From Rhodopila sp. (GTDB lineage Bacteria > Pseudomonadota > Alphaproteobacteria > Acetobacterales > Acetobacteraceae): 40,412 nucleotides of DNA. Position 1 is the stretch's first letter, and every line of letters starts with the position of its first letter. The DNA is taken from positions 1 through 40,412 of the forward strand of contig JANXLQ010000217.1 in assembly GCA_025355085.1 (NCBI GenBank), read 5' to 3'. Below, one piece after another: positions 34,067 through 40,412 of this stretch. The notes below the pieces were generated by a model. That model had not been told where the DNA came from. It searched no databases and saw nothing but the letters and a program-made list of their open reading frames with translations. The translations under genes were made by a program, and so were the position numbers.

Positions 34067-35536
34067 CTAATGGGCGACCACCATCTGCTCGTTCAGCACC
34101 AGCGCCTCGGGCGCGGTGCCGGTCACCGTCACGCCGTTTTCCAGCACGACCTCCAGCCGGAATGCACAGACATTGTCCACCGCATGGATGCCGGCGAACA
34201 CCAGCTCGCTGTCCAGGCCGCTGCATATCGCACTCATGGCCTTGTACAGGCCGCGACCGTTCAGCACCTCATGCACGTCAGGCCGAGGCCGCCAGACCGG
34301 AGCGTGCTGTGCCATTCCGTCCAGCGTCAATCGAATCCACCGCACGGGCATGTTGCACAGGCACCAACCGCCCACTGCGACAACGATGCCATCCGGTGTA
34401 TCGCGCGCCAGCAATTCCACCGACCAGCGGGGTTCGGCCCCCCCTACCGCCGCATCCGGCCCGGCAAACGCCGTGGATGGCGGTTCGGAAAGAGCCGTGA
34501 AGATGCGTGAGCGAGGACCGGGGGCCTTGGTCAGCCACAACACCATGGATGCCGAACTGTCCTGCCGCCCCAGCAGGTCGAAGTACGTTTGGCCAACAGC
34601 GGCCACCAACGCGCCGAAGGGTTCGGTGAAGCTGTCCGGCGCCCCCGCATCGCGGCAAATCCGGCGCGTGGTCGCGGCGCCGTCCGGGTCGGAATCCAGC
34701 GGGATAGCTTCCGCCGTCGCGAACCCGATTTCCCGGCCCCAGTCCTGTAGCGTCTCAGCGTCGAACAGGTGTTTTTCCCGCAGCCCGGCGAGAAATCCGG
34801 CATCGTCACGATGCAGCAGAAGCCGGCGCGTGTGCGCCACGACCTCCATGACGACTGCCTGCCCCTCGGGCCAAATGCGCTCCTTCGCATGAAGCTGGAC
34901 CATGGCTTCGGCCATCGCAGTGCAGATCGCCTGCCAATACCGCCGGTTCGGTACCACGAAAGCCGCGCGTCCACCCGGCTTCAACACCCGATACACCATG
35001 GCCAGGACGTCACGCGGTTCGGCGACACTGGACAATAACCCCGGGCAAATCACCGTGTCCGCCACCGCATCGCGGATCACGCCGCCAAAATCGCCAACCG
35101 CCGCGTAGGTGACTATATCCTCGGGTATCGCCCCCGAAAGCCGCATCCGGCAGGCATGCAACCGATCCATCGCGGTATCGAGCACCAGCAAACTGCGCAC
35201 CGTCCCGCTGGCCACGATGGCTTCGGCAACATCGCCCTGAGCGCATCCCGGCAGGATCGTATCGCCCGGGACAGCCGGCCATCGTTCGCCTACAGCGGTT
35301 TGCATCCGAACCAGAAGGCCGGCCACGCCGGATACGCTCCAGAATGCACCGTCCGCAAATCGGCCGGCAGGCAGACGATCCGCGTCCGCATCGCCGCCGA
35401 GATCGACGATACCGCCGCTGACAGGAAAGACCCGCAGGCAGACCGTGCAGCCCCGGGTTTCCGTCGATCCTGAATCGGACCCGGCCCCGAGGCGGCCCTG
35501 GCACGCCGGGCAATGCAGTCGGTCGAACACTGTCAT
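34067..35536 (-). CDS. SAM-dependent methyltransferase with N-terminal zinc ribbon
   Basis: 489 residues. The start DRLHCPACQGRLG with a later CTVCLRVFPVSGGIVDLGGD is a zinc-ribbon pair (C8, C11, C30, C33) like that at the front of many class I methyltransferases. The middle shows a Rossmann-type methyltransferase (TVICPGLLSSVAEPRDVLAMVYRVLKPGG, the usual motif region IV-V; the SAM-binding GxG motif is not obvious). The C-terminal ~150 residues (WSVELLARDTPDGIVVAVGGWCLC, HEVLNGRGLYKAMSAICSG) form an additional domain I do not know. The substrate is unknown. It is followed by the EnvC-like gene at 13 bp, probably one operon. Confidence 0.65.
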   Translation of the reverse strand: MTVFDRLHCPACQGRLGAGSDSGSTETRGCTVCLRVFPVSGGIVDLGGDADADRLPAGRFADGAFWSVSGVAGLLVRMQTAVGERWPAVPGDTILPGCAQGDVAEAIVASGTVRSLLVLDTAMDRLHACRMRLSGAIPEDIVTYAAVGDFGGVIRDAVADTVICPGLLSSVAEPRDVLAMVYRVLKPGGRAAFVVPNRRYWQAICTAMAEAMVQLHAKERIWPEGQAVVMEVVAHTRRLLLHRDDAGFLAGLREKHLFDAETLQDWGREIGFATAEAIPLDSDPDGAATTRRICRDAGAPDSFTEPFGALVAAVGQTYFDLLGRQDSSASMVLWLTKAPGPRSRIFTALSEPPSTAFAGPDAAVGGAEPRWSVELLARDTPDGIVVAVGGWCLCNMPVRWIRLTLDGMAQHAPVWRPRPDVHEVLNGRGLYKAMSAICSGLDSELVFAGIHAVDNVCAFRLEVVLENGVTVTGTAPEALVLNEQMVVAH

Positions 35537-35557
35537 CGAGGCGCGACGAGGCCGGAC

Positions 35558-36060
35558 TTATCGGCCCGTGAAATGCGGCTTACGCTTTTCCTTGTAGGCA
35601 CGAATCCCCTCCTGAAGGTCGTCCGATTGCCGCACCCGGGCAATGGTCTGACTGACCGCCACCATACGCTCGATCGGGCCGGCTGGCATGACCTCATTTA
35701 CCAATCGCTTTAAGGCACCGATCACCAGCGGGGCGGAGTCTAGTAGCTGCTCCGCCATCGCCTCTTGTTCATGCTGTCCATGCGGGACAACGCGGTTGAC
35801 GAACCCCACATCGCAGGCGCGCTGCGCTGGGCCGGAATTTTGGAACCCGGCAGCATGATCTCCATGGCCAGATGGTGCGGCACCATGCGGGCGGCGAGGG
35901 AACCGATCCCGCCGCCGGTGGTGGTGGTGGCGGTGGTGGTGGTGGTGGTGGTACCAAGCCTGGCCTCGGGATAGTAGAACCGGGTGTCCTCGGTGGAAAC
36001 GAGCAGGTCGCACATCATGACCATGACGATGGCCCCCCGACCACTCAGCCCAGCGTCGCC
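35558..36060 (-). pseudogene. Enoyl-CoA hydratase/isomerase (crotonase) pseudogene with trinucleotide expansion
   Basis: The frame that includes MVMMCDLLVSTEDTRFYYPEARLG runs into TTTTTTTATTTT, then GGGIGSLAARMVPHHLAMEIMLPGSKIPAQR. There it breaks, and the next frame continues DVGFVNRVVPHGQHEQEAMA, ALKRLVNEVMPAGPIERM and ends AYKEKRKPHFTGR. These are crotonase features (DLLVSTED.F..PE.RLG, GG.G.L.R..G, A...G.V..V). The break is a 5-bp tandem duplication of CGCTG (35820-35829). The Thr tract comes from a (GGT)n expansion (35917-35952). The N-terminal ~100 residues are missing. The original would hydrate or isomerise an acyl-CoA; now not functional as such. Confidence 0.8.
35917..35952. repeat. 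(GGT)12 trinucleotide microsatellite within the crotonase pseudogene
   Basis: Twelve in-register GGT units (one is GGC) encode a Thr/Ala tract on the minus strand. The equivalent place in intact crotonases is a short loop of about 2-3 residues between RLG and GGGIG, so the tract is an expansion of roughly 10-11 codons. Confidence 0.9.
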
Positions 36061-36157
36061 GCGCCGGCAGCGGTTCGATCAACAATTCTCGATTTCGTTG
36101 ACAATGCGACAAGATAAACGCGAGCATCCGCAGGTTCACAGATAAGGCTCGGCATCC

Positions 36158-36718
36158 ATGCGCTTTGTCCTCGCGCTTCTCACCATGCTCCTCTGCACAC
36201 CGGCGATGGCTTACGATGACCTGGTTCTGCCGTCGGTCGAGTTCTCCGCCACCGCGGTGCATAATGCCGGTGTCCTGCAAAGCAAGGAGACGATCCACTA
36301 CGCGGACGGCAAACTGCGGATCGACCGTGCCAATGGCTTCACCTCCACCATCCTGGACCTGAAAACGCAGACCCAGTGCCTGTTGATGACGAACCGCACA
36401 TACCTCGTCCTGCCAATGGATAACGAGTTGTTCCGCCACTACATCGCCCGCTCGGCCGGCATAACCGGTGCGCGGAAGATAGGAAAGCAACGGATCGAAG
36501 GTCTGGAGACCACGAAATACGCATTCGGCGAGGATGGCGCCCTGGATGCGGCCGGAACGTATTGGCTCTCCAGCGCCGGGGTGATGGTAAGGCGAGACTA
36601 CCACGACGGGGTGTTCGGTCAGAACACCCATCACCTGGAATATCTGACCCATATCGCTTTGAAGAAACAACCGGCAGACCTATTTATGATTCCGGCGGGA
36701 TATAAGGTCGCGAAGTGA
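36158..36718 (+). CDS. Secreted protein, DUF4412/LolA-like
   Basis: 186 residues. Signal peptide: MRFVLALLTMLLCTPAMA, cleavage after ~residue 18. The mature part alternates strands (VEFSATAVHNAGVLQSKETIHYADGKLRID, STILDLKTQTQCLLMTNRTYLVLPM, ARKIGKQRIEGLETTKYAFG, FMIPAGYKVAK). This resembles the DUF4412/outer-membrane lipoprotein-sorting-like beta fold: 'pretend' lipid carriers whose role is mostly unknown. ATG 36158 fits the signal. Its start lies about 100 bp from the end of the crotonase pseudogene in divergent orientation. No other gene clearly belongs with it. Confidence 0.7.
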   Translation: MRFVLALLTMLLCTPAMAYDDLVLPSVEFSATAVHNAGVLQSKETIHYADGKLRIDRANGFTSTILDLKTQTQCLLMTNRTYLVLPMDNELFRHYIARSAGITGARKIGKQRIEGLETTKYAFGEDGALDAAGTYWLSSAGVMVRRDYHDGVFGQNTHHLEYLTHIALKKQPADLFMIPAGYKVAK

Positions 36719-36827
36719 TGCTCCGGCGAACCGCCCGGCGTTGAGGCCTATGGTTCGACCTTAAAATCCATTCATGTCCCGACTGAACCGATATCGCATG
36801 ACAGGAATGTTGGCGGGTGGGCGGTCA

Positions 36828-36956
36828 TTAAACCAGGTCGCCGCAAATGTGCGTCCGCCGCATGACCCGGCGAAACGAACCTGCATCATGCACGGCCAAG
36901 TGTTTGGTGCAGCGATTATCCCAAAAGCCGACTGATCCGCCTGACCACCGAAAACG
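36828..36956 (-). pseudogene. C-terminal fragment of a TauD/TfdA-type 2OG dioxygenase
   Basis: 42 codons plus stop read RFRWSGGSVGFWDNRCTKHLAVHDAGSFRRVMRRTHICGD. This is the C-terminal signature of alpha-ketoglutarate-dependent taurine/2,4-D dioxygenases: GSV.FWDNR..QH.A..D.....R.M.R....GD, with the metal His and 2OG Arg. The rest of the gene is not found; the AhpD-like gene begins 24 bp upstream on the same strand. A remnant of a deletion or an insertion. Confidence 0.75.
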
Positions 36957-36979
36957 GGGGCGAGAGGCTTCCGCTTCCT

Positions 36980-37390
36980 TCACTCGCCAACCAGGAACTC
37001 GCGATCGACCGGAACCTGCATGGCGTTGACGAGGTTGTTGGTTTCCGAGGCCATGCCGATGATGGCGAGAAGCTGCATGTGTTGGGCGTCCGTCATGCCC
37101 TTCTGCTTCGCTGCCGCGGTGTGCGAATGAATACAGTACGAACAGCCATTCGCGGCCGAGACGGCGATGTAGATAAGCTCGCGCGTCAGAGGATCGAGCG
37201 CACCCTCCCCGCCCATGATCGCCTTCAGGCTTTCCCATGTGCGTTTCAGGGTAGCCGCGTCATTGGCCAGGGCGCGCCAGAAGTTATTGATGAAATCCGA
37301 CCCGCGAGCGCGGCGGATGTCGTCGAACACGGCCTTCACGGCCGGATCGTTTTCCGCCTCATTGTCTGTCCAAAGCCGTACCGTCGCCAT
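36980..37390 (-). CDS. AhpD-like carboxymuconolactone decarboxylase family protein
   Basis: 136 residues. Core pattern LKRTWESLKAIMGGEGALDPLTRELIYIAVSAANGCSYCIHSHTAAAKQKGMT holds the CxxC (CSYC) with the following His of the AhpD-type alkylhydroperoxidase fold. Helical throughout. Such proteins reduce peroxides or act as small decarboxylase-like redox proteins; the true substrate is unknown. ATG 37390 is preceded by AAAGGAGAAT, a strong ribosome-binding site. Downstream a TauD fragment follows. Upstream is the spacer toward the divergent Fic gene. Confidence 0.9.
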   Translation of the reverse strand: MATVRLWTDNEAENDPAVKAVFDDIRRARGSDFINNFWRALANDAATLKRTWESLKAIMGGEGALDPLTRELIYIAVSAANGCSYCIHSHTAAAKQKGMTDAQHMQLLAIIGMASETNNLVNAMQVPVDREFLVGE

Positions 37391-37637
37391 GTTATTCTCC
37401 TTTGTTTGAAAATCGTATCAGTCGAAAACCCTTGCCGCCTGACCCTGCTTTTCGAGCAGCGCCTCCGAATCTGACCGGTCCAACCTCCCCCGGAACACTC
37501 CGCTTGCCACCAAGCTGCGTGCGGCGGCCATGGAAGGCATAACAGCGACGCACGCTGCAAGAATTATGCGCCAAAACAGGACATTGATAAAATTGAGCGT
37601 TTCTGTTGCATCGTTCTGCTGTAGAATACCATTGACC

Positions 37638-38435
37638 ATGGAAAATCTGATCGCCGCCATTGCCACCAAGAAGGCCGAGTTGGACGCCCTTCGCGTCCGC
37701 GTGCCCGGAGGCACGACCAATTTCGACCATTCGCAAGACCTTGAGCTGACCTACACCTCGAACGCGATCGAGGGGAACACTCTGACCGCCGTCGAGACGA
37801 CGATGGTCATTGAGCATGGGATTACGGTCGCTGGTAAGCCACTCCGGGATCACCTTGAAGCCATCGACCACTTCGATGCCATTCGCTATGTGCGCGACCT
37901 TGCTCGCCAGCCTGTGCCATTGACCGAAATGGACGTGCGCAGCCTGCACCGTTTGGTGATGTTGCGCTCCGATCCCGACATTGCCGGGCGCTATGCCAAT
38001 CAAGGCCGGTATGTGCTGACCGACACGGGACGGCATAGCTTTCCGTCGCCGGCTGAAATTCCCGCGCTGATGGGCGATTGTGCAAGCTGGCTCGGCACGG
38101 CATCGGACACAACTGAAACCGCGTTTACGGCGCATTTGCGGTTGGTGGAGATTCATCCGTTCAACGATGGCAACGGCCGCACGGCGCGGCTGTTGATGAA
38201 TCTGGTGTTGATCCGAGGTGGCTATCCGCCGATTGCCGTGCGTCCAGAGGATCGCGCTGGCTATATCGCCGCCTTGCAGCAAGCTCAGGACGGGAATGGC
38301 GCGACGGCCTTTGATCGCCTGCTTTACGAGCGGCTGGACGCGACTTTGGGGGAGTACTTGACCGCCTCGCGAGAGGCGCTTCCAACCCCAAACCCATCCT
38401 CACGCGGCACTTACGGAAATCCGCCGGAGCCATGA
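37638..38435 (+). CDS. Fic family protein (AMPylase-type), C-terminally short
   Basis: 265 residues from ATG 37638. The Fic core motif is HPFNDGNGR (H173-R181), the complete catalytic and phosphate-binding loop. An inhibitory helix lies near the N-terminus: [S/T]xxxE[G/N] fits S41-NAI-E45-G46 in TYTSNAIEGNTLTA, so it is a class II Fic self-inhibited from the N-terminal side. Fic proteins AMPylate or otherwise modify target proteins; the target is unknown. The end (ASREALPTPNPSSRGTYGN) is low complexity and shorter than the usual C-terminal winged-helix part, suggesting truncation. It overlaps the following recombinase fragment (ATGA). Confidence 0.9.
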   Translation: MENLIAAIATKKAELDALRVRVPGGTTNFDHSQDLELTYTSNAIEGNTLTAVETTMVIEHGITVAGKPLRDHLEAIDHFDAIRYVRDLARQPVPLTEMDVRSLHRLVMLRSDPDIAGRYANQGRYVLTDTGRHSFPSPAEIPALMGDCASWLGTASDTTETAFTAHLRLVEIHPFNDGNGRTARLLMNLVLIRGGYPPIAVRPEDRAGYIAALQQAQDGNGATAFDRLLYERLDATLGEYLTASREALPTPNPSSRGTYGNPPEP

Positions 38436-38575
38436 TTTATAGCTACGCACGGGTATCGACCGATGGCCAGAGCGTTGACGCTCAAGTGCGCCAATGGATC
38501 AAGGCCGGATGCAAAAAGGTGTTCCGCGAGACGGAGAGCGGAGAATTCTATAGGCGAGGAAAATCAAGTCAATGA
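38432..38575 (+). pseudogene. Serine recombinase/resolvase N-terminal fragment
   Basis: 47 residues: MIYSYARVSTDGQSVDAQVR, then AGCKKVFRETESGEF, followed by a random tail and stop. YARVST.D.Q has the catalytic Ser of Tn3-type resolvases and invertases; the rest of the ~180-residue enzyme is missing. Start ATG overlaps the Fic stop, and its stop overlaps the ATG of the next gene. Either a relic from a mobile element that brought the island, or a tiny in-frame linker. Not an active recombinase. Confidence 0.8.
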
Positions 38576-39540
38576 GTCGGCAATCTGAAATTCCCGATGA
38601 CATGCGAGAGGCCATCAATCTATTTTATAATAGCGCGGAAGGAGAAGTGAAGGCGTTCAGTACTGCAATCGAAGGAAGTCCCTCCCCGTCGGTCATCTAT
38701 CACTATACCAACGATATTGGGCTAAGGGGAATTATCGAAACTGGCAAACTCTGGTTCACAGATATTTTCAATCTAAACGATCCGACAGAACTAAAGCACG
38801 GCATCGAGCCAGCCATTGAGCTGTTGACCGCCGAATGCGACGAGAATCGGCCCGAGGTCGAGCGATTTTCCAAAAATTTAACCGAGATGCTACGCGGCGG
38901 AATCGAGCAGATGGCTCATTTTTTTACCTGTTCGTTCAGCGAGGCCGGTGACGATCTTGGGCAGTGGCGTGCCTACGCCGACAATGGTCGCGGCTATGCC
39001 ATAGGTTTTGACACAGCCATGCTCAAACAGGCTTTTGAGAGGCTGATTCCGAAGCTTGTTCGCATGACCTTCCCCGTCAGTTATGACGAAAACAAGCTGC
39101 GCGTCATACATGCGAAGATTATTGCTGGGGTCGTTCCTCTGATATCGATGCCGCGCGGAAGAGACGGCTTGGCGAGCAAGGCCCTGAACGACTATATGAG
39201 CGAATTGAAAATCAATCTCGCGTTACCGCTTTTGCAGGCGGCGCTGTTTTTTAAGCACAAAGCTTACAACAACGAGCAGGAATACCGGTTTTTAGAATTG
39301 TTGGTGGCCGGGAATGACGTGCCCGATCTCAAATATCGCAGCCGCCCCTACTCGTTGACCCGGTATCGAGAGTTTGACTGGCGGGCCGCAGCACCGGAGT
39401 CACTGAAGCAGATTATAATTGGCCCCGCAGCCGACAAAAATATGGCGTTCCAATTCGTTAACGATTGCTTGCGCGCGTTCCATCGGACGCCGGAGATCGT
39501 CTCGATCAATCGGTCAACCATCCCTTACCGGGTCCAGTGA
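38572..39540 (+). CDS. DUF2971 domain protein
   Basis: 322 residues starting at ATG 38572 inside the recombinase stop. DUF2971 motifs: YHYTNDIGLRGIIETGKLW, TDIFNLNDPTELKHG, FTCSFSEAGDDLGQWRAYADNGRGYAIGFD, then KHKAYNNEQEYRFLEL and LKQIIIGPAAD. The role of the family is unsettled; its members are often found in defence islands and near mobile elements. Lower GC than flanking genes and overlapping starts with a Fic gene and a resolvase relic suggest it came in the same acquisition. Confidence 0.85.
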   Translation: MSRQSEIPDDMREAINLFYNSAEGEVKAFSTAIEGSPSPSVIYHYTNDIGLRGIIETGKLWFTDIFNLNDPTELKHGIEPAIELLTAECDENRPEVERFSKNLTEMLRGGIEQMAHFFTCSFSEAGDDLGQWRAYADNGRGYAIGFDTAMLKQAFERLIPKLVRMTFPVSYDENKLRVIHAKIIAGVVPLISMPRGRDGLASKALNDYMSELKINLALPLLQAALFFKHKAYNNEQEYRFLELLVAGNDVPDLKYRSRPYSLTRYREFDWRAAAPESLKQIIIGPAADKNMAFQFVNDCLRAFHRTPEIVSINRSTIPYRVQ

Positions 39541-39682
39541 AGTCCAATATTCGAGGTTCCGGCCAAATTTGCCAAAAGCACGTTATCCAACCGGCCGAAT
39601 TGCCGCCTCCTGTTTATACGATAACGTACCGTCTCGCCAAACGTCCCGGTCAATCTGGCGACCGAGTGCCCGGCCTTAACCC

Positions 39683-40412
39683 CTAAACCAACCCAGTCGC
39701 CGGCGCCCCATATATCTTGTTCCGCAAACGCCGCATCCCGGCAATCCATCGGTTCCGATCGCGTGTCTTGCGCTGCTCGTACTCCTGCACAGTCGGGTGC
39801 GACAGGATCATAAACCGCTCCTCCTCCATCGCTTCAATCACAATCCGAGCGACCTCCGCCGCCGTCATAACGCCATCGACGCTTGCCGCCCCCGGCCGTC
39901 CGCTCGTCATGCCCGTCAGTACAGACTGCGGGCACAGCACAGAAACGTTAATACCCCGGTCGCCATACTGAATCGCCAGATGTTCGGCCAAAGAAACAGC
40001 CGCGCTCTTGGTCACACCGTAGGCCATGGAGTTCATCGATGTCAGCAGGCCCGCGGCCGATGCGGTGTTCAGCAGATAACCCGAACCACGCGCCAGCATC
40101 TCCGGCACCAAGGTGCGCGCCGCGAACACATGGCTCAGAACATGCACCCGCCAATTGAGGTCCCAGTTGGCATCCGAGGCATCCTCCATCCCCGGACGGG
40201 AGATGCCGGCATTCGAATAGAAGACGTCCACCGGCCCAAACCGAGACTCGGCGGCTGCAATCAACGCCTTGATGTCGGCTTCCCGAGACACATCGGTCGG
40301 CACCGCCAATCCGCCTATATCTGCCGCGACCTTTGCCAGTTTATCGGCGTTCAGGTCGGCGACCACTTCATCCGACTTCAAGCCGCGGATCGCTGCGACC
40401 ACATCATCACGG
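39683..40412 (-). CDS. Short-chain dehydrogenase/reductase, 3' part in window
   Basis: The frame runs from the window end (no stop upstream; the first possible start inside is GTG 40402) to 39683. Features: VVADLNADKLAKVAADIGG, AVPTDVSREADI, DVFYSNAGISRPG (NAG motif), LLNTASAAGLLTS with the catalytic Ser, AYGVTKSAAVSLAEHLA with the YxxxK pair, and INVSVLCPQSVLTGM. NAD(P)-dependent oxidoreductase, substrate unknown. The Rossmann TGxxxGIG segment would be further upstream and is outside the window, so the start is undecided. Confidence 0.88.
   Translation of the reverse strand, partial: RDDVVAAIRGLKSDEVVADLNADKLAKVAADIGGLAVPTDVSREADIKALIAAAESRFGPVDVFYSNAGISRPGMEDASDANWDLNWRVHVLSHVFAARTLVPEMLARGSGYLLNTASAAGLLTSMNSMAYGVTKSAAVSLAEHLAIQYGDRGINVSVLCPQSVLTGMTSGRPGAASVDGVMTAAEVARIVIEAMEEERFMILSHPTVQEYEQRKTRDRNRWIAGMRRLRNKIYGAPATGLV

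Noticed and set aside
35558-36670. 370-codon minus-strand open frame as a real protein
   Set aside because: The first two-thirds is antisense to the secreted protein gene and poly-His comes from the GGT repeat; only the last part matches crotonase.
37418-37639. Possible small minus-strand secreted protein upstream of the AhpD-like gene (hydrophobic run then SMAAARS)
   Set aside because: Its only ATG lies inside the divergent Fic start and has no convincing ribosome-binding site; the hydrophobic run may be chance.

Overview
The window is high-GC alphaproteobacterial DNA, most likely from an acetic-acid-bacterium relative (Acetobacteraceae/Rhodospirillales). The reasons are a standard alphaproteobacterial 2-oxoglutarate dehydrogenase cluster (odhA-odhB-lpdA), a DUF2852 protein, remnants of PQQ-type sugar (sorbosone-like) dehydrogenases and the overall codon use. 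The taxon is inferred from gene content only.

Layout. 0-5.5 kb: start of a TPR protein (minus), a glycosyltransferase-like protein, tRNA-His(GUG), a mobA with an in-frame insertion, aspartate dehydrogenase, a small membrane protein, a C-tract repeat and a minus-strand Hsp70-family gene. 5.6-8.7 kb: a long palindromic intergenic repeat, secA and a strong hairpin. 8.7-17.7 kb: a redoxin/2OG-oxygenase fusion, an unrecognised 297-residue protein, a sulfotransferase with no ordinary start codon, a DsbA/FrnE-type protein, a periplasmic-binding-protein-like protein without signal peptide, an FN3-repeat protein, a small secreted protein and a lipoprotein. 17.7-22.3 kb is a decay zone: a Baeyer-Villiger-type monooxygenase flanked by two remnants of PQQ sugar-dehydrogenase genes (one split by a 150-bp MITE-like element), then a broken luciferase-like oxidoreductase and the tail of an ABC-transporter binding protein. 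22.3-24.8 kb: aminotransferase and pdxA. 25.0-31.8 kb: a minus-strand odhA-odhB-lpdA operon with two nucleic-acid-enzyme genes (RusA-like resolvase and PD-(D/E)XK nuclease-like) inserted between odhB and lpdA. 32-36.7 kb: DUF2852 protein, EnvC-like factor, methyltransferase, a crotonase pseudogene containing a (GGT)n microsatellite, and a secreted protein. 36.8-40.4 kb: TauD remnant, AhpD-like protein, then a likely acquired island (Fic protein, truncated serine recombinase, DUF2971 protein), and a partial SDR.

How it fits together. The housekeeping parts are protein export (secA), the TCA cycle (odh operon), cofactor synthesis (pdxA, nadX, mobA) and cell-wall turnover (EnvC-like). Between them lie accessory genes and several pseudogenes. 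A dispersed repeat sharing a core of cgtcatggtgcgcgaaggcg occurs three times clearly and once in degenerate form, always between genes. The most unusual items are the RusA/PD-(D/E)XK pair translationally coupled into the odh operon, the 44-codon insertion in the MobA signature loop, the palindromic repeat family, and the Fic/recombinase-fragment/DUF2971 overlapping trio. All functional statements rest on recognised motifs; no database search was run.
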